Assembly (NCBI GenBank): GCA_963708095.1
Contig: OY970182.1
Coordinates: 1,860,001-1,924,000, forward strand
DNA from: JAJZVS01 sp963708095
GTDB lineage: Bacteria > Pseudomonadota > Alphaproteobacteria > Acetobacterales > Acetobacteraceae
Length of the DNA: 64,000 nucleotides
Direction: 5' to 3'
Made by a program: the position numbers and the translations under genes. Within the stretch, counting starts at the first letter, position 1. Each line of letters opens with the position of its first letter. Below the pieces are notes generated by a model, which did not search any database, was not told the origin of the DNA, and was given only the letters and a program-made list of their open reading frames with translations. Below, piece after piece: positions 42,373 to 50,332 of this stretch.

Positions 42373-43095
42373 TCAGGGCGTCAGCGTTAGCGCCCTAAGT
42401 TCCTTCCGAGCTGTGCCAAAGGTGCCAAGCTGATAGACCGACGCGCCAGCGGCTGAGAACGTAAACGATGCGAATGGCTCCGCCAACATCTCGTTCAAAT
42501 ATGTTTCCGTTCCAACGCCTATCGTCACGTGTGGATTGAATCGCTTGCCCGCTGCGTCTGTGACGAAATTGGCGACGTAGCTGATGAGGAATTTTTGAAT
42601 GTCGCGTCCGCCCTCGTCGCTGAAGAACGCCGCCGGGGTACCTGTCTTCACGGTGTAGGGCGCGACGGCTGTGATGAGTTCATCTTGCAGCCGATGCAGG
42701 TCTTCAGTCGGTTCGACTACGATTCCCGCGAGGCCGAGAGGCGGAGACGGGATGTAGTAATACTTGAACGCCTTCAGCGTCCATGCCGTGGGCTTCTCTT
42801 TGGCCATAACCGCGTTCGCCGCCGCAAATACCTTGTCGAGGTCGTCCGTGCGGACGAACTGCTGCAACATAGAGATGTGCGGATGGTGCGTCTCATCCAG
42901 AGCAAAGCCCTTCGGGAAAGCCTTGAGCAGACGAGCGTTGGTGGCCATCGCGTGCTGAACCATCGTTGCGTCGGGTTCGAGCGCGATGTCGATTGCCGTC
43001 ACCGGGTTCTGCTGGGCGACTGACACCTGAGTCGATGCGAGCATTAGCCCAAGCCCTATCCCGATAGCCGTGAAGACCACCAAATGGTCAAGCAT
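42373..43095 (-). CDS. Secreted 2H phosphoesterase-like protein
   Basis: 240 residues from the ATG at 43095, which has a strong GGGAGGAAG site just upstream. Signal peptide MLDHLVVFTAIGIGLGLMLASTQVSVAQQ. Two HxS/T motifs, HPHISMLQQF near residue 70 and FNPHVTIGVG near residue 185, are spaced as in the 2H superfamily (2'-5' RNA ligase/cyclic phosphodiesterase fold). Substrate unknown; export suggests a periplasmic phosphodiesterase. Base composition is less GC-rich than its surroundings. It is divergent from the HAD gene with 114 bp between starts. Confidence 0.7.
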   Translation of the reverse strand: MLDHLVVFTAIGIGLGLMLASTQVSVAQQNPVTAIDIALEPDATMVQHAMATNARLLKAFPKGFALDETHHPHISMLQQFVRTDDLDKVFAAANAVMAKEKPTAWTLKAFKYYYIPSPPLGLAGIVVEPTEDLHRLQDELITAVAPYTVKTGTPAAFFSDEGGRDIQKFLISYVANFVTDAAGKRFNPHVTIGVGTETYLNEMLAEPFASFTFSAAGASVYQLGTFGTARKELRALTLTP

Positions 43096-43151
43096 CTTCC
43101 TCCCTCCCTGTTGCTGCGTGGCCACAGGTGGGGATAACATTAGTAACCTTC

Positions 43152-43166
43152 TTGACTTGGTGTCAA
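43152..43166. promoter_or_regulatory. Small palindrome in the divergent promoter region
   Basis: TTGAC-TTGGT-GTCAA lies between the divergent starts of the 2H phosphoesterase and HAD genes. It could be an operator for both; the TTGAC could also be part of a -35 box. Weak evidence. Confidence 0.3.
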
Positions 43167-43209
43167 ATCTCTGTGGAAGCTTGGAACCACCTCTGAGCTG
43201 GAGGCATCA

Positions 43210-44127
43210 ATGGCGGATGGTCAGTGGCTTCCCTCCTGGAACGACAGCGCGGCGAAATTCGCTATCCTCGACTTTGTCGCGCGTGTGACAAAGCAAGGAG
43301 GCACCGAATTCGTGCCGCCAGCCGGGCGCATTGCCACGTTCGACAACGACGGGACACTCTGGTGCGAGCAGCCGCTTCAGGTACAGTTCTTTTTCGCCTT
43401 TGACCGCGTGACGCAGTTGTCGGCCAAGGACCCGACAATGAGCGAGCGTCAACCGTTCAAGGCCGTGCTCGAACACGATTACAGAACGCTTTTCAGACTC
43501 GGCAAACAGGCGCTGTTCGAACTGGCTTTCGCCACCCATGCGGGCATAACCGATGAGGACTTTGAGCAATCTGCAAGCGGATGGTTAGCGACGGCGAGGC
43601 ATCCCAAGTTTGGCCGGCTATTCAAGGAATGCACCTATCGCCCGCAGGTCGAGTTGCTCGCATACTTACGGGAAAACGGCTTCAAGACCTATATCGTGTC
43701 GGCAGGCGGCGTGGACTTCATGCGCGCGTTCGCGGAGGAAGCTTACGGCGTCCCACGAGAACAGGTGATCGGTTCCAGCGTGAAACTGCGCTACGATTCG
43801 AGAGACAACCGGGTTTCGCTCGTGAAGCTTCCGGAGCTCAACAGCTTTGGCGACCGGGAAGTGAAGGCGCTGAACATCGGCCTGCATATTGGCCGTAGAC
43901 CACTATTGGCGTTCGGCAATTCCGACGGCGATCTTGCCATGATGCGTTACACGAAGTCCGGCTCAGGGCCTCGGCTCGCGTTGCTGCTCCACCATGACGA
44001 CGCAGCCCGGGAGGCAGCCTACGACCGAGAGTTCCGGCTGAGCCCGTTGTCCGAGGCGCTTGACAAGGCTCAGGACTACGGCATCACCGTCGTGAGCATG
44101 AAGCGTGATTGGAACGTTGTGTTTTGA
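43210..44127 (+). CDS. HAD-family hydrolase
   Basis: 305 residues; ATG at 43210 behind CTGGAGG. HAD motifs: FDNDGTLWCEQP (motif I, nucleophile Asp), YIVSAGGVDFMR (motif II), a Lys region around EVKALNIGLHIG (motif III) and LAFGNSDGDLAMMRY (motif IV). A phosphatase of the phosphoserine-phosphatase-like subgroup is most likely. No signal peptide. Lower GC and different codon choice from the flanking chromosome suggest transfer together with the divergent 2H gene. Confidence 0.85.
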   Translation: MADGQWLPSWNDSAAKFAILDFVARVTKQGGTEFVPPAGRIATFDNDGTLWCEQPLQVQFFFAFDRVTQLSAKDPTMSERQPFKAVLEHDYRTLFRLGKQALFELAFATHAGITDEDFEQSASGWLATARHPKFGRLFKECTYRPQVELLAYLRENGFKTYIVSAGGVDFMRAFAEEAYGVPREQVIGSSVKLRYDSRDNRVSLVKLPELNSFGDREVKALNIGLHIGRRPLLAFGNSDGDLAMMRYTKSGSGPRLALLLHHDDAAREAAYDREFRLSPLSEALDKAQDYGITVVSMKRDWNVVF

Positions 44128-44552
44128 TCGCTGCGATGTGACGGCGCTCGTCTTCGCAGATGGGTCTGTGCATAAACTAAGAATTATGCGATGTCGACGT
44201 CCGTGCGAGCACTATAGGACAGAAAATTCTTCGGGCAGCTTATCGACGCTGCGCACGCGTAGTTCAAGATAGCGATTCATGATCGTCCAGGCCAGAACTA
44301 ACGAAAGGCCCTCCCGGTACGCATAAGCGGGAATCGCAACTTTCAGAAGGCGCTTTGTCTAATAAAGTCGATAAGATGTTCGCCGTCCTACCGTCGGGCC
44401 GCGTTCGTGCCGATAGCGCATGGAAGGTGTGAATCCCGGCCTGTTCTTCCTGATTTGTCTGCCCTGTGTTCGCTGCCTGTCCCATTATGCGTACCAGGAG
44501 CGCGCTTCGTTGGTTCTGGCCCTGGCACAAGCAAAAGGCCCGAGTCAACGAA
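44128..44552. other. 425-bp gap with a possible gene remnant
   Basis: On the minus strand at 44212-44358 an open stretch reads KRLLKVAIPAYAYREGLSL, then VLAWTIMNRYLELRVRSVDK and ends LPEEFSVL before a TAG. It has the character of a protein C-terminus but is cut off upstream by a stop and a frame change. Its family is not recognised. The rest holds nothing identifiable. Confidence 0.35.
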
Positions 44553-45740
44553 TCATTGATACGCGACCTCCGGGCCATGCTCAAGCACGGCGATGACTTG
44601 GTGCGCCTGGAAGGTTCGCCTCCACCTGCGCCCGGTCATCTCATTCAGGATTCCGCGCCGTACCAGCACGTCGATGCCGTGATTGGCGGCCGGAATCGAC
44701 ACTCCGAGGGCTTTGCTCGCCGAGGCCACGGTCTGGACCGGAGCGCCAAGGAAAACGTCCAGAAGCCTTTTGGCGGCGGCGTTGGACCGGACGTGCACCG
44801 TCCGGTCTTGCCAGTCGGAGCGCACGGCCAAAAGCGCGGCGGCGGTTTCGGTCTCGTTCGAGGCGGCAGCTTTGATTCCGGCAAGGAAAAATCGCAGCCA
44901 CGGTGTCCACTCCCCCCGGAGCTGCACTCCTGCCAAGCGGTCGTAGTACATGCGCTGATTCGATTTGAGGTAGCCCGCCAAGTACAGCGGCGGCAGGCCC
45001 TCGGCCGCCAGCATCAAGGGCGGCAGCAACCGTCCGACTCTGCCGTTGCCGTCGCTGAAGGGGTGGATGGCTTCGAACTGCGCGTGAGCAATCGCCATGC
45101 GGAGCGGGAGCGCCAGCAGGGCCGGGCTATCGAGATCCGCCCGCAGGAACCTTTCCAGGTCGGTCAAGCATTCTTCAAGGTGGTCTGTCGGCGCCGGAAC
45201 AAGGATTGCGTCCTCGATGCGGCCCCCGCCGCCAATCCAGTTTTGGATCAACCGCGAGGCACCCGACCCCTCGAAATAGGGGTAGATGGTGCCGTCCATG
45301 AGGACCCGGTGCAGGTCGCGGATGAGGTCCAAGGTCAGGCCCTTCGTGCCGTCCCGGCGGACGACGCGAAGGCCGTGGTCGAGTGCCCTGACGTAGCCGA
45401 GGGTCACAGGGGCGTCGGGCGGCAGGTCCTCGCCGGACCCTGTGGCCTCGTACTCAAGGAGCTGGGTCAGGTCGGTGTGGGTGCCCTCGATTTGCGAGGA
45501 AAGCACCGCCTCCCGACGTTCCAGGCTCCTGGTGATGAGGTCGGGTTGCGGCAGGCGCCGGGCAACTGCTGCAACGGTCGCAACCGCACCCTCGGCCGCC
45601 AGAAGCGGCCCTAGAACCTCGCGAGCGTCGATTTCCCGGGGGGCCGGAGGCGGAACCAGGGCTTTGACGTTAGGATGGAGAGACCCCGGGACAGGCACCA
45701 GGCGTTTGCGGCGGTCGGGGGACAGGTCAGCAGCACGCAT
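44553..45740 (-). CDS. Fic/DOC family protein with C-terminal winged helix
   Basis: 395 residues. An N-terminal region of about 85 residues ends in the inhibitory helix motif SSQIEGT (S/T-xxx-E-G), marking a class II, self-inhibited Fic enzyme. The catalytic loop HPFSDGNGRVGR (near residue 225) is complete, so AMP transfer from ATP to a target hydroxyl is plausible. The C-terminal 70 residues form a winged helix-turn-helix (SASKALGVSIPAANHGIDVLVRRGILNE), suggesting DNA binding. An array of half-sites upstream (45751-45812) fits autoregulation. No antitoxin-like small gene is adjacent; the inhibitory helix is built in. Confidence 0.93.
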   Translation of the reverse strand: MRAADLSPDRRKRLVPVPGSLHPNVKALVPPPAPREIDAREVLGPLLAAEGAVATVAAVARRLPQPDLITRSLERREAVLSSQIEGTHTDLTQLLEYEATGSGEDLPPDAPVTLGYVRALDHGLRVVRRDGTKGLTLDLIRDLHRVLMDGTIYPYFEGSGASRLIQNWIGGGGRIEDAILVPAPTDHLEECLTDLERFLRADLDSPALLALPLRMAIAHAQFEAIHPFSDGNGRVGRLLPPLMLAAEGLPPLYLAGYLKSNQRMYYDRLAGVQLRGEWTPWLRFFLAGIKAAASNETETAAALLAVRSDWQDRTVHVRSNAAAKRLLDVFLGAPVQTVASASKALGVSIPAANHGIDVLVRRGILNEMTGRRWRRTFQAHQVIAVLEHGPEVAYQ

Positions 45741-45750
45741 CGGCGGATGC

Positions 45751-45812
45751 TATCCTTCAAATGCCTCAGACGCATTTGAAAGATACGGCCGTATCCTTAA
45801 AATGCAAGGATA
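45751..45812. promoter_or_regulatory. Alternating array of 14-bp half-sites upstream of the Fic gene
   Basis: Half-site TATCCTTCAAATGC occurs at 45751-45764, inverted as GCATTTGAAAGATA at 45772-45785, again direct as TATCCTTAAAATGC at 45792-45805, and half of an inverted copy (AAGGATA) ends at 45812. The array starts 11 bp upstream of the Fic start codon and overlaps where its promoter must be. It probably binds the protein's own winged helix. Confidence 0.7.
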
Positions 45813-45872
45813 GGTCGTAAACTTAATTTCTCTCTTGGGCCTCGTCTCCTAGCCCCTCAAGCCACAGCTCGC

Positions 45873-46317
45873 CTATTGTCCGCTGCTTTGCTCGGGTAGC
45901 CACAATGCGACGGCCTGAGACCCTGCATTCTTCGCGCCCGCTGCCCCCGCTGGCGTGGGGGGCTGCTGTTGTACTGGTGCTGAACCTGAGTTTAGGAAAC
46001 CATCACAAGCCTGCCGGAAGGCCGCGGGGGCGGTTTCGACCTGGTTCTTTTGCAGAGTTTGCCACTTACCAGCCGTTGCGGTCGCCTTCGGGTCTCCGAA
46101 GGCCATCTCGTTGTACTTCGTAGTAACAGAGCTAGCGGAGTCCTGACTTCGGTTCGTCGCTCTTGAAATATGATGCCAACGTAGTCGTTGCGCCTACTCC
46201 CGTTGTTAGTCCGCTCGCAGGTGCCGATGCCGCGCCGACCGCCGTTATCACGCCACCAGCCACCGTGCCAGCGACACCAACAACAAGAAGCCCGTCGGAT
46301 ATGTCTTTATCCGTCAC
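45873..46317 (-). pseudogene. Frameshifted small hypothetical gene
   Basis: Two adjacent minus-strand frames: 46132-46317 (MTDKDISDGLLVVGVAGTVA..., 61 residues, one hydrophobic segment) and 45873-46106 (MAFGDPKATATAGKWQTLQK..., 77 residues, Gln/Pro-rich end). The second frame is open upstream through QDSASSVTTKYNEM to the point where the first terminates, so a single indel near 46134-46150 would join them into one protein of about 148 residues. Not recognised. They could also be two real small genes. They lie in the AT-richer segment. Confidence 0.35.
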
Positions 46318-46899
46318 GTACTGCTTCTCAGCGTCATATGCGCATAGGTTTGCTTCTCCATAATATATTTTCTATGCGAGATAGAAACGTAAAATTCTGT
46401 CTGTGCCGGGGTGGAGTACCGGCGTGTCCGGCGACGTCGTCATTGAAGAGACCCACCGCCGCAAATATCCAACGCCTGGCCGCGCCCAGACGATACCTCC
46501 GGACCACGGCCGCGATCAGCCCGGCAGACCGAGCGTGAGGCGGCGGGATGGACCGCCTCAAGGACGCTCCCAAGAGGTCGCGCCGCGGAGCGGTCGGCGC
46601 CGAAGAAGCGCCGATCCTTGACCCGGCCCACCCCGCCGCGTCCGATTGAGCTACGGCCGGGACGGAGAAACGGCATCCAGCCGAACCGAGAAACCTCCCC
46701 GCACACGCGGCCCTTTCCCGCGCCCGATCTGCCCGCACCCGACGGCGCCGCCGTCGACCGCATCGACCCTGCCGCCCCGCCCGATCCCCGGCACAGCCGC
46801 GCGCGATCCCCCGCCGGCCCAGCGTGACCGCCCGGGCCGCGGCGGCCCCGGCGCGGAAACAGCTTGACACGGCGGCGGAGTTGTGTTCTTGTTTCGTTC
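46318..46899. other. 582-bp gap at the right edge of the AT-richer segment
   Basis: AT-rich up to about 46400 (ATAATATATTTTCTATGCG), then back to the GC-rich chromosomal pattern. Several long minus-strand frames exist, but they are antisense to the following gene or are low complexity. Nothing else recognised. Confidence 0.4.
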
Positions 46900-47526
46900 A
46901 TGTCGGCCGCCGCCCCTTCTCCTCCCGCCACCAGCGCCTGGGCCCTCGCCGGGCGCTTCGCCCGCTTCATCGGCGGGCTGCGGGAAGCGATGGCGACCGG
47001 CGCCGAGCACAACCCGGTCCTGATGGACCTCGCGGCCCGGCTGTGGAACCGCCTCACGGAAGCAGCCGAGCGTTTCGCCGCCATCGCCGCCCATCCGGTG
47101 GCGAGGTCCCGCCGCCGCCCCGCCGAACCCGCCCCCATGCCCGCCGATGCGGTGCCGGCCACTGCGACGCCGACCTGGCCCCCCGCGCCGCGCCGGACCC
47201 TGCCCAGAAGCTACGGCTGGCTGGCGCGGATGGCGCCGGAGACGGTGCCGTTCGGCATCGAGTTCGCCTATCTCCTGGCGCAGCCGGAAATGACGGAACT
47301 GCTGGCGACAGCCCCGCGCCTGTGGCGGGTGCTGCGCCCGCTCTGCCGGATGTTCGGCATCACGCCGCACGACGCCCCGCCGTGCCCGCCGCCCGCGCCG
47401 GGCGCGGCCCTGCGATGCGCGTCGGAGGCAGCACGCGACCCCGACCGCCCGCGCCGGCGGTCCGAAGCCGCGGCGATCCGGGACCACGGTCCGCTCGGCT
47501 ACCGCCCGCCGCTTTTCGGCCGCTAG
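46900..47526 (+). CDS. Conserved hypothetical protein of a type seen in Acetobacteraceae
   Basis: 208 residues from MSAAAPSPPATSAWALAGRF. The opening WALAGRFARFIGGLREAMA with LWNRLTEAAERFAAIAA further on recalls a group of hypothetical proteins I associate with Acetobacteraceae genomes; this is memory, not a search. The middle has a hydrophobic patch (MAPETVPFGIEFAYLLAQPEM). No signal peptide, no enzymatic motif. Function unknown. Confidence 0.65.
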   Translation: MSAAAPSPPATSAWALAGRFARFIGGLREAMATGAEHNPVLMDLAARLWNRLTEAAERFAAIAAHPVARSRRRPAEPAPMPADAVPATATPTWPPAPRRTLPRSYGWLARMAPETVPFGIEFAYLLAQPEMTELLATAPRLWRVLRPLCRMFGITPHDAPPCPPPAPGAALRCASEAARDPDRPRRRSEAAAIRDHGPLGYRPPLFGR

Positions 47527-47780
47527 ACCGCGGCCGGCGGTCGTGCGCCGATATCGTTCCGATATACCAACGTAATCGCCCCCAACGCCCCCACAGCGCC
47601 GGAAGCAGCCCGGGACGGCGCGGGGAGCTCACGGCCCGCGGCAGCGGAACCGCATCGCGCTCCGGGCCGCAGCCGGCGCAACGGCCTGGACGGTGCGACA
47701 GAGATGCAGCGATCATTCCGGTTCAGACCCTTACGACCTGACTGCCGCCGTTTCGAACATCGGCCGGCATTCACAATCTC

Positions 47781-48245
47781 TCAGGCTTCGGCAAGCCGAT
47801 CGAGCGCCTCCCCCGCCAGCACGTAGTGCATTTTCAGTGACCCGACGGCCCCGATTCCGTCGTAGAGCGCGCGGGCAACCGTGTTGTCGACGCTGGTCGA
47901 CCATTCCAGCCGCCGGCAGCCGCGGTCCCGCGCGGCGCGGGCCACCGCCGCCATCAGCCGCTGCGCGATGCCGCGGCGGCGCGCAGCGGATCCCACGTAG
48001 ATCTGCTGGATGTAGGTGAACGCGACCGCGCCGCCGACCGGGAACAAGGACGCGAAGGTCGCGAACCCGACGAGCGTCTCCGCATCGCAGGCGAGCAGGA
48101 TGTCCACGGTCCGGGCATGGCCGGGCAATTCCGCTTCCACCTGCGTGTCGGCGGCGATGGTCGCGCCATAGGTGTCCGCCATCTCCCGGAGCATCGCCGC
48201 CAGGGCGGGCGCGTCGCTATCGGCAAAGGGACGGATCGCGATCAT
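47781..48245 (-). CDS. GNAT family N-acetyltransferase
   Basis: 154 residues. The acetyl-CoA binding motif is clear: IYVGSAARRRGIAQRLMAAVARAARDRGC (R/Q-x-x-G-x-G/A type), preceded by the beta-strand FTYIQQIYV and followed by RRLEWSTSVDN and ALYDGIGAV. Substrate not predictable. Its start lies 53 bp from the 3' end of the large hypothetical gene on the same strand. Confidence 0.9.
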   Translation of the reverse strand: MIAIRPFADSDAPALAAMLREMADTYGATIAADTQVEAELPGHARTVDILLACDAETLVGFATFASLFPVGGAVAFTYIQQIYVGSAARRRGIAQRLMAAVARAARDRGCRRLEWSTSVDNTVARALYDGIGAVGSLKMHYVLAGEALDRLAEA

Positions 48246-48297
48246 CCGGCGTCCTTTTTCGTCTGCGGGCCGGAGCGGCGCCCGCCGATGCCGCGCC

Positions 48298-50181
48298 TCA
48301 GAACCCGAACATATGGTCGCACGAGAAGCCGCCCGCCGCGTCCATCAGCCCATGATAGCCGAACAGCCGGCAGGTCGTATCGCGCACCAGCATGTAGCCG
48401 TCCGTCCCCGCGCGCGCGAGCAGTGCGGCGCCGAACACCGCCTCCGGCCGCACCAGCGCCGAGCCGCCGCAGGCGATCGCCAGCCGCTCCTCCGCGATCG
48501 GCTTCCCAGTCGCATCGTGCAGCGCGAGCACGGTGGCGGACTGTGCCGCCCAGGGCGCCGAGGCCGGGTAGATCAGCACCGCGAAGCTGCGCCGCCCGGG
48601 CTCGCCCAGGCGCAGGAACAGCCGCGTCGTCAGCCCGGGCGGCGGGCCGGAGTAGGATTGCGGCTCGTCGCGCCAGGTCATCAGCGTGTTGAACATATGC
48701 GCGCCGAAGCTCGATTCCGCGGCATGTCCGCTGGCGCGGTGTTCCCAACGGAACAGCGCGTGCAGCCAGCCGTCGGCGCCGCCGCCATCGCGGAAATCAT
48801 AGACGAGCTCCGCATGGCCCGCCCGCAGTTCGGGGATCGTATCGAGATCGACCGCCAGCCCGTGGTCGCGCGGGAGGCGGCCGAGGAAGCGTTGCGCCAC
48901 CATCCGCCCGTCCGTGTCGAACAGATCGAGCCGCACCGGCAGGTCCGCCTGCGTCACCGCCATCGGCGTCGGCTGCACGATGGTGCGGAATTCCGCCGGG
49001 TCGAGCACCGGGAACGGCAACAGGAAGCCGCGCCCCAGCGCCGGCGGCAGGGCGGGGATGGCGGGCTCGGGGCGCAGGTCGGCGCGTTCGACGTTCACAT
49101 GCGCGATGCGGGTGCGGCCCGCGCGGGTCACCTCATAGCGCGGGCGGACCACGTGCCGCCCGGCGCGCAGCTCGACCTGCGCCGGCCAGTGCAGCCCGGG
49201 CAGCATGTCGGCGACATCGATCGCGACGGTGGCGAACGGCCCCACGGCGCGATCGAGCGGCACCGGGCGCTCCGCCCCCATGCGGTCGAGGCTCACCGCG
49301 CCGGGGGGGATCGGCACCGCGTGGCTGTTCTGCAGCCACAGCACCACGCGCTCGTCCGGCCGCGGGGCCGGCAGGCCGGCGTAGCGATCGGACGGCCACG
49401 CGTTGGCGTCGTGCGTGCAGGAGAGGCTGGCGCCGCCGTCGGACGCATAGGTATCCAGCGCGTATTTCACGACGTCGTGCCCGGCGGCCCCGATCGCGTG
49501 CAGGAACAACTGGCCGGTGAAGGCCGGCAGGCCGAAGCGGGCGCGCACGGCGCGGGTGTCGATCGCGAACCCGCCGGGCCCGTCCGGCAGCGCCTGTTCC
49601 CAGGTCGCGAGCGGGGCGCCGGCGGCATCGAACAGCCGCAGCCAGAGGCGGATCGGCCCGGCGCCGTAGCCGGCCCAGTAGTTGGCGGACACGAGGCGGG
49701 TGGAAAGTCCGTCCTGGTCGCGGAAGAAGGCGAAGTTCGTGGCGAAGTTCAGCCGGTCCAGGTAGCGCCCCGGATTGGTCAGCAGGGCCGGCGGCAGCTT
49801 CGCCTCGTCCAGGCTGCGCAGGGCGGCACCGGGCGGCAGCAGGGCGGCGATGCGGGCGGCCGCGCGCCCGGCGTCGAAGGCGGCGATCAGCACGCTGCGC
49901 GCCTCGGCGCGCGGCAGGTCAATGAGCGGGCGGGCGGTCAGGCCGGCGCGGGTTTTCCCGACCGCAGCGACGTCGTGGACATAGAGCGACACCGGCCCCG
50001 GCAGGTCGGGATACATCGCCAGCAGCGGGGCGGCGAGGCCGTCGGGGTCATAGAGCGCGACCGGGCCTTCGAGGCCGGCCAGCAGGCGGGCGATCGCCTC
50101 CGCCGCCAACGGATGCGCCAAGGCCTTGTAGATGACGTTGCCGCCGGCGCGGGCGTCGAAGGTTTCGATCTCTAGCATCAT
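48298..50181 (-). CDS. Large conserved hypothetical protein
   Basis: 627 residues from MMLEIETFDARAGG; CGGAGAC precedes the start on the coding strand. Not assigned to a known family. The N-terminal 180 residues have a Rossmann-like feel (GGNVIYKALAHPLAAEAIARLLAGLEGPVALYDPDGLAAPLL...); the remainder is rich in beta-strand patterns with repeated arrangements such as VVLWLQNSHAVPIPPGAV and ARTRIAHVNVERADLRPE, compatible with several immunoglobulin-like or jelly-roll domains. No signal peptide. Neighbouring genes are a GNAT and an outer membrane barrel, without obvious functional link. Confidence 0.6.
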   Translation of the reverse strand: MMLEIETFDARAGGNVIYKALAHPLAAEAIARLLAGLEGPVALYDPDGLAAPLLAMYPDLPGPVSLYVHDVAAVGKTRAGLTARPLIDLPRAEARSVLIAAFDAGRAAARIAALLPPGAALRSLDEAKLPPALLTNPGRYLDRLNFATNFAFFRDQDGLSTRLVSANYWAGYGAGPIRLWLRLFDAAGAPLATWEQALPDGPGGFAIDTRAVRARFGLPAFTGQLFLHAIGAAGHDVVKYALDTYASDGGASLSCTHDANAWPSDRYAGLPAPRPDERVVLWLQNSHAVPIPPGAVSLDRMGAERPVPLDRAVGPFATVAIDVADMLPGLHWPAQVELRAGRHVVRPRYEVTRAGRTRIAHVNVERADLRPEPAIPALPPALGRGFLLPFPVLDPAEFRTIVQPTPMAVTQADLPVRLDLFDTDGRMVAQRFLGRLPRDHGLAVDLDTIPELRAGHAELVYDFRDGGGADGWLHALFRWEHRASGHAAESSFGAHMFNTLMTWRDEPQSYSGPPPGLTTRLFLRLGEPGRRSFAVLIYPASAPWAAQSATVLALHDATGKPIAEERLAIACGGSALVRPEAVFGAALLARAGTDGYMLVRDTTCRLFGYHGLMDAAGGFSCDHMFGF

Positions 50182-50332
50182 GTCTCCGCGGCGGTGGCGC
50201 CGGTGCGCGACGGAAGTGCCCGCGGGGCCGGATAGGCCAATGCCGGCGGGCGGACAAGGCCGGGAGGCGGCTGCCGGCGCCGCGTGGTCGGGTTCCCGAC
50301 GGGGAACCACGCGGCGCCGGCACGACGCGGCG

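Noticed and set aside
44264..44584. 106-residue minus-strand frame upstream of the HAD gene's 3' side
   Set aside because: It overlaps the Fic gene's 3' end, has no recognisable content, and a different frame in the same stretch looks more protein-like.
46440..47487. Minus-strand frames covering the conserved hypothetical gene at 46900-47526
   Set aside because: The plus-strand protein has a recognisable opening pattern and a sensible start, while the minus frames are Gly/Arg/Ala low complexity.
48117..50175. Long plus-strand frames opposite the GNAT and large hypothetical genes
   Set aside because: His/Arg/Gln-rich antisense frames; the minus-strand genes have proper starts, ribosome binding sites and, for GNAT, clear motifs.
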